Shown: one piece after another, positions 36,979-46,862 of the stretch
Numbering within the stretch: the first letter of the stretch is position 1
Layout of the letters: each line of letters begins with the position of its first letter
Origin: [Clostridium] innocuum
Lineage (GTDB): Bacteria; Bacillota_I; Bacilli_A; Erysipelotrichales; Erysipelotrichaceae
DNA length: 64,000 nucleotides
Direction of reading: 5' to 3'
NCBI GenBank assembly: GCA_012317185.1
Contig: CP048838.1
Location: forward strand, 2,852,001-2,916,000
Made by a program: the position numbers and the translations under genes
Notes under the pieces: generated by a model
Databases searched by the model: none
Seen by the model: only the letters and a program-made list of their open reading frames with translations
What the model was told of the DNA's origin: nothing

Positions 36979-37436
36979 CTCCTGATGAAAAGACGGCTGC
37001 TTTCTGCAATAAGAATGGTCGGCGGGCGATTCTCACACCACGCCGGTATGACTGAATGCTGTAGCTTCGTAGAAAAACAGATATGGAAGGAAGTGCTTTC
37101 CGTCAGGGAAAGCTTTATCGGCAACTCTTTTCCATGGTGACCATATGCGCTTGTGGATAACCGCCTGTACAGAAAAATAACATCGGATTATAAAAAACCT
37201 GCAAAACCATATCCACGGGTTTTCTGTGCAGATTAACGGCACTTTCCTATCAGGGATTTCCTGCTATGGGTATGCAGGCATAGACAAATTCCTTTATTGA
37301 CTGGCTCAACAGGAATACATCAAAATCCACCGGAGTCCGGTGGATATTTTCTATATTCTATTGAATGCGCCTATAAGCTGTCCTGCTTCCCTGCTGTATC
37401 TGTATCAGGATAGAAAAGGATTTCTTGTTGCAGATT
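36979..37436. other. Intergenic region between converging genes
   Basis: No supported gene. The hairpin at 37325-37345 is the only clear element. The rest shows no repeats, and the short ORFs in it lack ribosome sites. Confidence 0.5.
37325..37345. terminator. Hairpin terminator of the CDF and/or GntR gene
   Basis: ATCCACCGG and CCGGTGGAT form a perfect 9-bp stem with loop AGT and short T-rich flanks. It is placed to end the leftward CDF gene. Confidence 0.6.
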
Positions 37437-38630
37437 TCAGGCAGATTCCTGTGAATGGTGGGTCGTATAGGCACGATCAAAGGTAACAACCAGATAGTAA
37501 TGATCGCCCTTATGCTCCCGGATCCGCTGTGCAAGGGCATCCAGAATCTGCTGATTACTCATTTTAATATGGAAGGGCACGACAACATCGAAAATCATAT
37601 TCGTATGGGTTTCTCCCGGAACGATACGGAAATCGTGCATGCTCAGGTCTTCATCAATTTCCTTTACGATTGCTGCTGTCAGTGTTCGCAGCTCATTGGT
37701 CAGCGGATCGTCAATATTGATGGGATCCATGTGGATAACCATCTCCAGTCCCATATTCTCCTGAAAGTCGCGTTCGATATTATCAATCATATCATGAGAT
37801 TTCAGTACATCTTCCTTATAATCCACCTCCACATGCACAGATGCAAAGGTACGGTGCGCACCATAATCGTGGATCATGAGATCATGCATACCCAGCACTC
37901 CATCATAGCTGTTAATCTTATCCTGAATCTGTTTCACCAGATCCTCATCCGGAGCCTGTCCCAGCAGCTCATCCAGCGCCGATTTGATGATGCCTCCACC
38001 CGCCATCAAAATAAAGATGGCAACAACAACCCCCATATAGCCGTCCAGATTAAAATGAATAATAGGAGAGAGTACTGTGGAAACAAGAACAGCTCCCGTC
38101 GCCATAACATCACTGATGGAATCTGCAGCGGTCGCCTCCATTATACTGGACTTCAAAAGCCTCCCGTATTTCTTATTATAACTGTACATCCACAGCTTTA
38201 CGGAAATGGAAAACAGCAGAATAATCACACTCAACCAGCTGAAGGACACTGCCTCCGGTTGAAGAATCTTATGAAAGCTGGTGCGAATCAGCTCAAAGCC
38301 AAGCAGCAGGATGGCTACAGCAACGATCATTGATGCAATACATTCGTAGCGCGCATGGCCAAAGGGGTGCTTTTCATCTGCCGGCTTGCTTGACAGCTTA
38401 AAGCTGAGCAGGGAAATCACAGAGCTTCCGGCATCGGAAAGGTTGTTGACAGCGTCTGCCGTTATGGACACACTGCGTGCCAGGGTACCGGCCAGAAATT
38501 TAAACAGAAACAAAATCACATTGTTTGCAATCCCCACCGTGCTTGTAAGGTTTCCATATGCCTTTCGCACAGCAGGATCTTCCAGCTCGTTATAGTTGTG
38601 TATCATTTTTTTCGCAAGATAATTTATCAT
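37437..38630 (-). CDS. Cation diffusion facilitator family transporter
   Basis: ATG 38630 gives 397 aa. The CDF core has six helices with metal-site motifs SITADAVNNLSDAG (HD/DxxxD-type) and ATAADSISDVMATG, and KHPFGHARYE between helices 2 and 3. The cytoplasmic C-terminal domain holds HDLMIHDYG and a longer tail with HDFRIVPGETHTN. It exports divalent metal such as Zn, Mn or Fe in exchange for protons. The NNLSDAG site has Asn where zinc-specific members have His, hinting at Mn/Fe. Metal choice is an inference. Confidence 0.92.
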   Translation of the reverse strand: MINYLAKKMIHNYNELEDPAVRKAYGNLTSTVGIANNVILFLFKFLAGTLARSVSITADAVNNLSDAGSSVISLLSFKLSSKPADEKHPFGHARYECIASMIVAVAILLLGFELIRTSFHKILQPEAVSFSWLSVIILLFSISVKLWMYSYNKKYGRLLKSSIMEATAADSISDVMATGAVLVSTVLSPIIHFNLDGYMGVVVAIFILMAGGGIIKSALDELLGQAPDEDLVKQIQDKINSYDGVLGMHDLMIHDYGAHRTFASVHVEVDYKEDVLKSHDMIDNIERDFQENMGLEMVIHMDPINIDDPLTNELRTLTAAIVKEIDEDLSMHDFRIVPGETHTNMIFDVVVPFHIKMSNQQILDALAQRIREHKGDHYYLVVTFDRAYTTHHSQESA

Positions 38631-38736
38631 TATATCACCCACTTCTTTTATGAATATCTAGTTTAACACATTTCACCAAAATGGGAAAGATTTACATGAA
38701 AGTTTTCGTTTCATCATATAGTATATCGGTGATAAC

Positions 38737-39630
38737 ATGAAAAAATTCACGGGCTTTCTGCTGTTTGGTCTTCTCTTATTGACACTTGGCTTTGGAACCC
38801 TGACGCTGCAAAGTGCACAAAACGCACTTTCCATCTGGTTTGAAAAGCTGGTTCCCTCCATGTTTTTATCTATGGTTCTGGTTCGTCTGCTCTATAAGGA
38901 GCATGCGTTTGACCATCTTCCCTCTCTAGGTCTGCCTGCTTTGCTGGGGATGGATCAGGGGGCATGGAATCTGGTTTTATGCACGATGTTCCTTGGCTTT
39001 CCCACCGGCTCTGTCTTTGTGGATGAAGCCGTACGGGATGGTGTCCTTTCCCGGCAGGATGCTGCACGCCTGCTGTATTGCTGCTGTTTTCCTACACCGG
39101 GCTTTGTCATTATCTCCTGCGGTATCGTCTTTTTCAAATCTCTGCACATCGGCATGCTGCTGTTTGCTTTGCAGCTGCTCAGCGGTCTGCTGTTGCTGCT
39201 GTTCACCCGCAGACACACGATTCATACCTTTCCTGCAGCTGTTGCTTCCTCACAATCCTTTATGCGGAATCTTAGCAGCGCAGTTACGGAAAGTGGAATT
39301 TCTCTCTATATGATTGGGGGATATCTGATGATTTTTATGAGTGTTACCGCTGTGCTGTTTTCCTTTCTTCCGGAATTTCCTGCGCTTATCATACGCAGTC
39401 TTGCCGAGTTTTCCAGCGGCATCGTTTTGATCAACGTCACACCGTTTTCCACTATGCAGAGATTACTCCTTACCAGCTTTCTGCTTGGATTTGCAGGCTT
39501 CTGTGTACATATGCAGATCATGAGTATGGTGGAGCAGGTTCCTCTGCGTTATCCCGTCTTTCTGCTTTACCGGATTCTGCAGGGGATGATTTCTGTCCTT
39601 CTGCTAATCCTTTGCGTGCAGTTTCTATAA
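38737..39630 (+). CDS. YlbJ-like nucleoside-recognition (Gate) domain membrane protein
   Basis: This 297-aa protein has about eight membrane helices. The Gate-domain pattern is visible: WFEKLVPSMFLSMVLVRLL, then FLGFPTGSVFVDEAV and LYCCCFPTPGFVIISCG. This arrangement is that of YlbJ, a membrane protein needed for spore cortex formation in Bacillus, although this member is shorter. It stands alone between the CDF gene and the dehydrogenase. The function is inferred from family and from the spore-forming host. Confidence 0.75.
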   Translation: MKKFTGFLLFGLLLLTLGFGTLTLQSAQNALSIWFEKLVPSMFLSMVLVRLLYKEHAFDHLPSLGLPALLGMDQGAWNLVLCTMFLGFPTGSVFVDEAVRDGVLSRQDAARLLYCCCFPTPGFVIISCGIVFFKSLHIGMLLFALQLLSGLLLLLFTRRHTIHTFPAAVASSQSFMRNLSSAVTESGISLYMIGGYLMIFMSVTAVLFSFLPEFPALIIRSLAEFSSGIVLINVTPFSTMQRLLLTSFLLGFAGFCVHMQIMSMVEQVPLRYPVFLLYRILQGMISVLLLILCVQFL

Positions 39631-39666
39631 TCTTCCTGTATAATAATACAAAAGGAAGGTGATCAT

Positions 39667-40524
39667 ATGAAGATTGCATGGATTGGCTGCGGCGTGATGG
39701 GGACCAGCATGCTGCTGAACCTGAAAAAGGGCGGTCATACGGTGAGTGCCTATAACCGCACCTATGAGAAGGCCGCTCCCCTGCTCGAGCAGGGAATCCG
39801 GGTGGAGCGTACCATTCGGGATTGTGTAAGTGATGCGGATGTTGTCTGTACCATGGTCGGTTACCCAAAGGATGTGGAAGAAATCTATGAGGGGGATGAC
39901 GGTATCTTTGCACATGCCAAAGCGCATGCCGTACTGATTGATTTTACAACCTCTTCGCCCGCGCTGGCAAAAAAGCTGTACACAGCAGCAAAGGCAAAGG
40001 GATATGCCATGCTGGACGCTCCGGTATCCGGTGGTGACAGCGGGGCAAAAGCCGCATCCCTGTCTATTATGACTGGCGGGGATGAAGAAGTGTTCGAACA
40101 AATGCGTCCGCTATTCTCCCTATTGGGGACGGGAATTCAGTATATGGGAGAAGCAGGAAGTGGTCAGCATACAAAGGCCTGCAATCAGATTGCCGTGGCA
40201 GGCGCTGTGGCAGCGATGAGTGAAGCACTGGTATATGCAAGAGCGGTCGGACTGGATGAGCAGAAGATGCTTACCGCTATCGCCAAAGGAGCTGCAGGCA
40301 GCTGGCAGATCGACAATACCGCACCGCGTGTTCTTGCAAACGACTTCGCTCCCGGCTTTTATATCAAGCATTTTATTAAGGATATGCACATTGTTCAGCA
40401 GGAGATGGAGCAGCAGAACGTCCATCTGGATATGCTGGAGGCTGTCTGCAATATGTACGAAGCACTGGCAGGCATGGGAGAGGAAAACAACGGTACACAG
40501 GCACTTGTGCATTATTATAAATGA
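39667..40524 (+). CDS. NAD(P)-dependent 3-hydroxyacid dehydrogenase (3-hydroxyisobutyrate dehydrogenase family)
   Basis: This 285-aa protein has the Rossmann motif IAWIGCGVMGTSMLLNL, the substrate-site signature LDAPVSGGDSGAKAASL and the catalytic-lysine helix GQHTKACNQIAVAG. The family oxidises or reduces 3-hydroxy acids such as tartronate semialdehyde, 3-hydroxyisobutyrate or related compounds. The exact substrate is not clear. GGAAGG precedes the ATG, and a terminator follows at once. Confidence 0.9.
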   Translation: MKIAWIGCGVMGTSMLLNLKKGGHTVSAYNRTYEKAAPLLEQGIRVERTIRDCVSDADVVCTMVGYPKDVEEIYEGDDGIFAHAKAHAVLIDFTTSSPALAKKLYTAAKAKGYAMLDAPVSGGDSGAKAASLSIMTGGDEEVFEQMRPLFSLLGTGIQYMGEAGSGQHTKACNQIAVAGAVAAMSEALVYARAVGLDEQKMLTAIAKGAAGSWQIDNTAPRVLANDFAPGFYIKHFIKDMHIVQQEMEQQNVHLDMLEAVCNMYEALAGMGEENNGTQALVHYYK

Positions 40525-40528
40525 ATAT

Positions 40529-40580
40529 AAAAGCTGTGACAATTTGGCTAGAATCCTGACACCACAGCTTTCTATATATC
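40529..40580 (+). terminator. Terminator of the dehydrogenase gene
   Basis: AAAGCTGTG (40530-40538) pairs with CACAGCTTT (40563-40571), 5 nt after the stop codon. Confidence 0.65.
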
Positions 40581-40969
40581 ACGTTTATCGAACATTTACT
40601 CAATCAGACTTAAGCTGAAACAGAGTTTCTAAAAATGTATATTGTGCTTACGCATTTTTATGGCTATGTCAAAAATTTTCTGGAATTTGTAGTGGCATAC
40701 ATGACTGTAATGCACTATTCACCGGATGCCATGGAGCAATATAAGCAATCAATCTGCATCCTATTCATATTTATCCGTGCTTTTGAGGTATGGCAAAAAA
40801 ACACGCTTTCTCTCTATTTGAGCAATGTCATCAACTTAAGGTATCTTGACAAAAAAAGAGTATTCAGTATAGAGAACAATCAATATGTTCCTATAGAGGA
40901 TACTTTTTTTTGAAAAATAAGTGCGCAAAAAAACACGAATTTGGTACTATCATACTATTTCACACTACA

Positions 40970-42324
40970 TCAATAAGAATAACGATAAGTCATTCTATGT
41001 TTATTCAATCGCTTTTTCTGTCTGCTATATATGCTATTTCTGTCTTGGCGTATTGGACAGAGATGACGCATCATCTCTTTATCCATTTTTACTGATGCTT
41101 TTTTGGCTAGCTTTGGATGATCATAATACACAAATATCTTCAGTAGATAGTGTTTCAATTTTCCACTCGCATAATTTCTATTAAATGCCATCTCATATTT
41201 ATATCTTTCCTGTTGTATGGTACTTAAGTTTTCTTTTGAACATACGATATCAGATACAGCATTGTATACTAATGCACATGCGTATATATCCCGCTTTATC
41301 AATTGTTCCCGATAACCTGAGAATTCTTCCATCTTTAATTGTGACTTCATGGAGCGATAGCAGGTTTCTATGTCCCAGCGCAGATGATACAGTTCCTTCA
41401 TACTTTCTGTATCAAAATCAGTTTCAGAAAGATTTGTCAATAATATCTCTGTAGCTGTACTTCCGTCATTGAGTACGATTTGGAATTTCACAAAACGTAA
41501 ATGGTAGGTAGTATTCATAAGTTTTATCCGAAATGATCTATCCTCACGGAAGTGATTACTCCGCAATCTACCATATATGACATCAATCCATTTATCATCT
41601 TCATCATCACGAAGTTCTTCACATTCCCTTTTAAAATCATTTGCTTTTAATCGAAAGACAAAATATTGACCGCTTTCTAACATCTGATCGATCAGCTTAA
41701 TAGAAGGATATCCTCTGTCAAATATACAAACCATTTTTTGATCCTTGAGGTAAGATATCTCGTGCATAACCCAAATGATCTTCTGCGCTTGATTTCTCAC
41801 TGTATTTATACGAATTTATAGATATATCTATAATACATTTATTAATGACATCAAAAAATACTGGAAGCAGAACCCATCACAGGATCATTATCGCCATCGT
41901 GCAATTTTGTTTTCCAAACCTCTTTATTATCTCTCCATTTAGGTATCAAAAAATCGCTTCCATCAATCGCCATAATATAATAATCATTTAATTTTAATAA
42001 TTTCTTTTCTGCATATACATCTCTGTTGATATCATGAAGAATTGTACGAAGGGCATCAGGGTTAAATTTCATCCGCGCATTAAAATAACCTGTTTGTGAT
42101 ATTTCTATATTTTCATCAACTTGTTCAATGAAATCAGAAATTTCATTCTTCTGTGATTTTCCGGTTGTGGCAAGCATCTGCATAAAGATATGAGGCAAAA
42201 GGATTTTTCTCTTTCTCGTATAAGCATTTTGATTATTTCCACGGATAATATCAATATATTCAGTATCGAGCAGAAAAGCGGTTCTATGAATCCTGTTTAG
42301 ATAAGATTTTTCACACGACATCAT
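40970..42324 (-). pseudogene. IS4-family transposase, two frameshifts
   Basis: The N-terminal part (42324-41851) includes the first catalytic aspartate in YYIMAIDGSDFLIPKW. It runs to GSASSIF and loses frame in a run of T's near 41856. A middle piece, FDVINKCIIDISINSYKYSEKS, is in another frame. The C-terminal part (41800-40970) holds VCIFDRGYPS (second Asp) and YHLRWDIETCYRSMKSQ (YREK motif with the Glu). All three catalytic positions remain, so decay is recent. A ribosomal frameshift is unlikely because two shifts are needed. Confidence 0.88.
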
Positions 42325-42542
42325 AAGGACTCCTCCGGATAAACCAATAATGGTTTATTCTTAGCATAAGCAGCTTTAAGATAAGGGATCTGATCAAAAG
42401 TGACTTCTCCAAGATAAGCAACAGTCTCCTGAGAAACTTTTGTACCATTTCTAGTAGATTTCACAATACTGGCATAGATTTTGGATCCTTTTTTCCAAGT
42501 TCTCACATACATAACAGCACCATCGTACACACTACAAATCAA
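42321..42542 (-). CDS. Small accessory ORF of the insertion sequence
   Basis: The 73-aa product (MYVRTWKKGSKIYASIVKS, then VAYLGEVTF) ends 4 nt inside the transposase start, an ATGA-type overlap. The pattern MYVRxxKxGSKxY resembles the N-terminal segment of some large DDE transposases, here as a separate protein. It lies within the IS ends. Its role in transposition is unknown. Confidence 0.65.
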   Translation of the reverse strand: MICSVYDGAVMYVRTWKKGSKIYASIVKSTRNGTKVSQETVAYLGEVTFDQIPYLKAAYAKNKPLLVYPEESL

Positions 42543-42779
42543 TTTAGATATATATTAAATAATGTGTAATCATCCTTTCATTTCACACTACAATTATAGC
42601 ATAATTAAAGGTGAAATAGATACCCATTTTAGGTAATCATTTCACCTTTTTTCGTTTTCTATACAATAAACCACACATTTGTCAAGATACCTTAAGTTGA
42701 TGACATTGCTCTATTTGAGTGCATGTTTTTTTATTATCTATGCTAATCAGTTGTGCAGCACCCTTCAGATGGGCGCCTT

Positions 42780-43457
42780 TTAGATGTTCAGCATGGTGTT
42801 GCCCTCACCACACAGCTCCTCGAAATCTCTGGTGAACGCATCCACTGCCAGAACGGCGGCATCGACCTTAATCAGACCTTCGATCACATCCGGAGCAATC
42901 GTACTTGCACCAAGACCATACTTGGCAAGCTCCAGTACCTGCTGTGAATTTTTGAAGCTGGCCGCAATCACCTCGGTCTTTAAACCGGCATGCTTCAGCA
43001 TATCGTGAATATCCTTGGCAACCTGTACGCCGTTATAGCCCAGATTATCAATACGGTTTACATACGGTGCCACATAGGCAGCCCCTGCCATACCGGCAAG
43101 ATAGCCCTGCATCTGGTTATAGATTGCCGTTCCGGTGATGTTTGCACCCTCTGCATGCAGCAGCTTCATCGCCTTCAGACCTTCCCTGACTACCGGAATC
43201 TTGATATAGGTGTTCTTTCCCAGCACCTCCTGAATTTTATGGGCTTCCACAACCATATCCTCAGCTTTCGCACTTACGACCTGTACATGCAGATCGCCGT
43301 CCGCACCGATAAATTCACGAATTTCCTTCAATACATCGTATGGATTTCTTCCTGTTCTTTTCAGGATTGTCGGATTGCATGTAACTCCCGTAATCGGAAA
43401 ATACTCGTAAGCCTTTTTGATTTCCTGAATGTCTGCGTTGTCAATTAAAATTTTCAT
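42780..43457 (-). CDS. Transaldolase / fructose-6-phosphate aldolase-like protein (TalC/FSA type)
   Basis: This 225-aa protein of the small transaldolase family begins MKILIDNADIQEIKKA. The Schiff-base lysine is in NTYIKIPVVREG, with GVTCNPTIL at the N-terminus and GLKTEVIAASFKN late. These aldolases split or form fructose-6-phosphate or related sugars. The neighbours are a glycyl-radical enzyme and its activase, the same set as fsaA-ybiWY and fsaB-pflDC in E. coli. Confidence 0.92.
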   Translation of the reverse strand: MKILIDNADIQEIKKAYEYFPITGVTCNPTILKRTGRNPYDVLKEIREFIGADGDLHVQVVSAKAEDMVVEAHKIQEVLGKNTYIKIPVVREGLKAMKLLHAEGANITGTAIYNQMQGYLAGMAGAAYVAPYVNRIDNLGYNGVQVAKDIHDMLKHAGLKTEVIAASFKNSQQVLELAKYGLGASTIAPDVIEGLIKVDAAVLAVDAFTRDFEELCGEGNTMLNI

Positions 43458-43479
43458 CTCTATGTCCTCCCTGATTTTT

Positions 43480-44424
43480 TTATTCTATAATCAGATTGCG
43501 GATACCCTGATCTCTTGCAATCCGATAGAATGACTCCATTGCTTCCTTTGTATATAGCTTCGGATTCTCGTCAAAACAATATTCCATATCCAGATAATCA
43601 TACTTCGCCTTTGCCAGCGGATTATAATTCAGCAGTTCATAACGCACACCTTTATAGCATTGCTGCAGAAACTGTGCTATGGCCGTAATATTTTCACTGC
43701 GTGCCGTCATTTCCGGAATCAGCGGTGTGCGGATGATCACACGATCACGAAGCTCCTCACTGCACAGCAGATAGCGGATATTATCCAGAATCTGTGCATT
43801 CTCCACTCCAGTATAGGCTTTATGCACCGCACTGTCAAATATTTTCAAATCCGCATAAATATGATCCAGATAGGGCAGCAGCTGCCGCAGCGTATCCTGC
43901 GGTGCATACAGGGATGTTTCTATCGTTGTATGTATCCCCTCTGCCTTACATGCCTTTAGAATTTCCAGTGCGAAGTCCGCCTGCAGCAGCGGCTCACCTC
44001 CGGATAGGGTAACCCCTCCGCCATAGCGGAAAAACGCACGGTCTTTTTTTACTTCCCGCAGGATATCCGAAACATCATAGCAGGACGCATCATAGCGCAG
44101 CGCACCTGTCGGGCAGATATCAATCAGACCTTCCCAGTCCTCAACTGCATCCCGCACAAGCTTTATTCGCCCATCCTGCATAGAAACACCGCCATGGATG
44201 GCTGCTGCCGCACAGCTTCCACAATGCATACATTTCGTTTCCATATAGAGAAGCTGCAAAACCGGATGCAGTCCCTCCGGATTCTGGCACCATGCGCAGC
44301 GCAGCGGGCAGCCCTTGAGAAAAATCGTTGTCCGGATCCCCTCTCCATCATGCGTAGCGAAGCGCTTGATGTCAAACACATAGCCGCTAGATGCCTTCAT
44401 AGCTCGTTCTGGCAATGATTTCAT
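43480..44424 (-). CDS. Glycyl-radical enzyme activating protein (radical SAM)
   Basis: ATG 44424 (AGGAG, 7 nt) overlaps the upstream gene by 38 nt; the protein is 314 aa. The radical-SAM cluster is CPLRCAWCQNP (Cx3Cx2C). A ferredoxin-like insert follows with CMHCGSC and DICPTGAL. GGGVTLSGGEPLLQ is the SAM-binding segment. It generates the glycyl radical on the enzyme encoded immediately upstream. The ferredoxin insert is typical of activases for PFL2/dehydratase-type partners, not for PflA itself. Confidence 0.93.
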   Translation of the reverse strand: MKSLPERAMKASSGYVFDIKRFATHDGEGIRTTIFLKGCPLRCAWCQNPEGLHPVLQLLYMETKCMHCGSCAAAAIHGGVSMQDGRIKLVRDAVEDWEGLIDICPTGALRYDASCYDVSDILREVKKDRAFFRYGGGVTLSGGEPLLQADFALEILKACKAEGIHTTIETSLYAPQDTLRQLLPYLDHIYADLKIFDSAVHKAYTGVENAQILDNIRYLLCSEELRDRVIIRTPLIPEMTARSENITAIAQFLQQCYKGVRYELLNYNPLAKAKYDYLDMEYCFDENPKLYTKEAMESFYRIARDQGIRNLIIE

Positions 44425-46732
44425 TTTGCAGCTCCTGTGCCAGCTCCACAAAATATGCCGTATAGCCGGCAACGCGCACGGTTAAGGATGCATACTGCTC
44501 GGGATGCTTCTGAGCAGCCAGCAGATCCTCTTTACGCACAACATTAAACTGGATATGCGGTATTCTCAAATCGACGAAGGTTCGTAAGAATCCGGCAAAT
44601 TTATCAATGCCCTGCTCATTCTGAAAAAATTCCGGCAGAAATTTCATATTCAGAAGACCGCCGTTGGTCGTGCAGTCACAGGACAGACGGGATACCGATT
44701 TCAAAACGGCAGTAGGCCCATGCAAATCTCTTCCATATACTGCAGACATACCGCCATCCGCAAGCGGTGTACCGGCCAGTCTGCCATCCGCACTTGCACC
44801 GACATGCTCTCCCATCGGCACATGGGCGCTTACGGTATACATACCGGTATGATACGGTCCCTTGCGGTAATTGGTAAAGGAGCGCAGCTTATCACGGAAT
44901 GCCGATGCCCACTTCGCCCCCAGCATATCCACCCATTCCACATCGTTGCCATACTTGTCCACCTTGTTCAAAAGACGCTGCCGCAGCATTTCATCCTGTG
45001 CAAAATTATGCTCCAGTGCATACTGCAGAGCTTCTCCTGTTACGCTTTTCCTATCATAGACCAGAGCCTTGATCGCCGCCAGAGAATCGGCCAGATTGGC
45101 AACCTGGATCATCTGTATACCGCTCAGATTATAATGAGCGCCTCCACGTGTCACATCCATTCCCTGTTCCATGCAGTCATCGATAACGCTGGATAAAAAC
45201 GGTGAGGGAAGGATGTCAATATGCGCCTTTTCCACCTCTTCACAGGCCGGAATCATGCGCTGCAGAAAATGATCGATCATGGCATCAAATGCACTTTCCA
45301 GCTCCTCATAGCTTTCATACGTATCCAGACCGCCCAGATCCGGCCCCAGCTGCTGATTGGTAAGCAGACATCTGCCATGATGCAGCGTCAGCTCCAGCAC
45401 CTTGTTCAGATTAAACATTGCAGCATCGCTCCAGCCCAGATTATTCCCCTGCGTCGTCAGCTCAACACAGCCGACAATGGCATAATCCATTGCATCCTGA
45501 TGGGAAATCCCCAGCTTCTCCAGCTCAGCTATAATTGCTTCATCATTGAAAAACTGCGGCATACCGCTTCCCTTTGCCACGACGCGAACAGCCTTCTTTA
45601 AAAGAGCATCCCCTGTTCCCCTGTGCAGGCGCACAGACAGATTGGGCTGCGGCAGGCCGATGTGCTCCTGTGCCAGCAAAAACAGAAAGCTCAGCTCATT
45701 GCATACATCCTCACCATGGACATCCTGTCCGCCGACAGCGATATTGAAGCCGATTGGAAAGCCGGCAAAGTACTTTGCGCTGTTTTTATTGCGCAGATAG
45801 ACAATCTGATTGAATTTCAGCCACAGGCATTCAATGATATCCAGCGCTCTTTGCGCATCCAGACGTCCAAGCTCCCTGTCCTTGCGATAATACGGATACA
45901 GTATTTCATCCAGACGTCCGGGAGAGAAGCTGGAGGCATTGCTTTCCATATGCAGGACGACAAACAGAATCCACATGGACTGTACCGCCTCATGAAACGT
46001 TTCAGCCGGCCGTTTGGACAGCGCCTTACAGATTTCTGCCGTCTCTATCATATCCTGCTTCCAGTCCGGATGCTGCTTTGCTTCCTTTTGCAATTCATCA
46101 TGATACCGCATCAGAAAGCGGCATACACCATCCATCACAAGAAGAATGCTTTCATAGAAGGGTCTTTGCTCCTCCTTACAGTCCAGCAGGTGCTGCTGTG
46201 CCTCCTCTTTCAAGCCGGCCGGCCCCTTTTCCAGCCACTCACGGACATTGGGGCAGATATGTCCCTGTGCATGATCCTTCTGATTAATTTTTACAACCGT
46301 TGACAGGGCACTGATTTCTTTTCCATAACGCTTTTTCAGCACATCCTCCAATGATTTCCCCTTCCAGTACGGCTTGATGACCTCGCGAAATGTCTGCACA
46401 TCCTCAGGACGTACAAGAAACTTATCCTGTGGACGCGTCGGCAGCGTCTCCAGCTCCTGATCCACCCAGGAAATACCGCTTTCAGGAAATACCACCCCAT
46501 AGCGTACCCCCTTTGTCCGGTTTCCTACAATCAGCTCCTGCGGCTCGATTCCGATTTCCAGCTCGCACAGAGCATCATGGAGTGCATATGCACGTTTTAA
46601 AATGACCGGCTCCTCTTCATGCCTCTGATAGGCTCTGGTAATGATCATCGCCTGTTCCATACTCACATAACGCGGCTGGGACAGCATACGTTCCTTTAGA
46701 AGATCGATTCGAGCAGTTTTTTTCAGTTCCAT
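44387..46732 (-). CDS. Glycyl-radical enzyme, PFL2/dehydratase-like
   Basis: This 781-aa protein has the thiyl cysteine in YAIVGCVELTTQGN (about residue 420) and the glycyl-radical loop RVAGYTAYF (about 755). The single Cys and the GCVE motif exclude true pyruvate formate-lyase, which has two adjacent cysteines. Classical glycerol or diol dehydratases read GCVEP, so the Leu here and the adjacent FSA-type aldolase place it with PflD/YbiW-like enzymes of unsettled substrate. Oxygen-sensitive; activated by the next gene. Confidence 0.92.
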   Translation of the reverse strand: MELKKTARIDLLKERMLSQPRYVSMEQAMIITRAYQRHEEEPVILKRAYALHDALCELEIGIEPQELIVGNRTKGVRYGVVFPESGISWVDQELETLPTRPQDKFLVRPEDVQTFREVIKPYWKGKSLEDVLKKRYGKEISALSTVVKINQKDHAQGHICPNVREWLEKGPAGLKEEAQQHLLDCKEEQRPFYESILLVMDGVCRFLMRYHDELQKEAKQHPDWKQDMIETAEICKALSKRPAETFHEAVQSMWILFVVLHMESNASSFSPGRLDEILYPYYRKDRELGRLDAQRALDIIECLWLKFNQIVYLRNKNSAKYFAGFPIGFNIAVGGQDVHGEDVCNELSFLFLLAQEHIGLPQPNLSVRLHRGTGDALLKKAVRVVAKGSGMPQFFNDEAIIAELEKLGISHQDAMDYAIVGCVELTTQGNNLGWSDAAMFNLNKVLELTLHHGRCLLTNQQLGPDLGGLDTYESYEELESAFDAMIDHFLQRMIPACEEVEKAHIDILPSPFLSSVIDDCMEQGMDVTRGGAHYNLSGIQMIQVANLADSLAAIKALVYDRKSVTGEALQYALEHNFAQDEMLRQRLLNKVDKYGNDVEWVDMLGAKWASAFRDKLRSFTNYRKGPYHTGMYTVSAHVPMGEHVGASADGRLAGTPLADGGMSAVYGRDLHGPTAVLKSVSRLSCDCTTNGGLLNMKFLPEFFQNEQGIDKFAGFLRTFVDLRIPHIQFNVVRKEDLLAAQKHPEQYASLTVRVAGYTAYFVELAQELQNEIIARTSYEGI

Positions 46733-46833
46733 GGCAGATACCTCCGTTTACATCTTCATTATAATATGCTTTTACCGGTTGTCAACACTTTTATTATTAT
46801 TTCTTATTACTTTTTATCAATCAATAGAAAGAA

Positions 46834-46862
46834 ATAAAAAAGCCGGGATTCCATTTCCCGAC
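46834..46862 (-). terminator. Terminator of the DeoR-family gene
   Basis: On the minus strand GGTCGGGA and TCCCGGC form a stem directly after the stop codon, followed by a T-run. Confidence 0.8.

Larger units (their letters stand above)
40821..42710 (-). mobile_element. IS4-like insertion sequence with complete ends, 1890 bp
   Basis: The ends are near-perfect inverted repeats: AGCAATGTCATCAACTTAAG continues to TATCTTGACAAA at the left, and its reverse complement lies at 42677-42710. A 7-bp direct repeat CTATTTG (40814-40820 and 42711-42717) flanks it as target duplication. A hairpin near the left end (40855-40912, AGTATT/GATACT) ends in eight T's, a common guard at IS ends. The transposase is frameshifted, so the element is probably immobile unless helped in trans. 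Confidence 0.92.

Noticed and set aside
37455..38333. 292-aa plus-strand frame inside the CDF transporter gene
   Set aside because: It is antisense to conserved CDF motifs and lacks any family pattern.
40635..40913. 92-aa ORF at the left IS boundary
   Set aside because: It runs across the exact IS end at 40821, so it is a chance fusion of host and IS sequence.
41800..41870. Programmed ribosomal frameshift in the transposase
   Set aside because: Two shifts in different places are needed and no stimulatory structure or slippery heptamer with pairing potential is evident.
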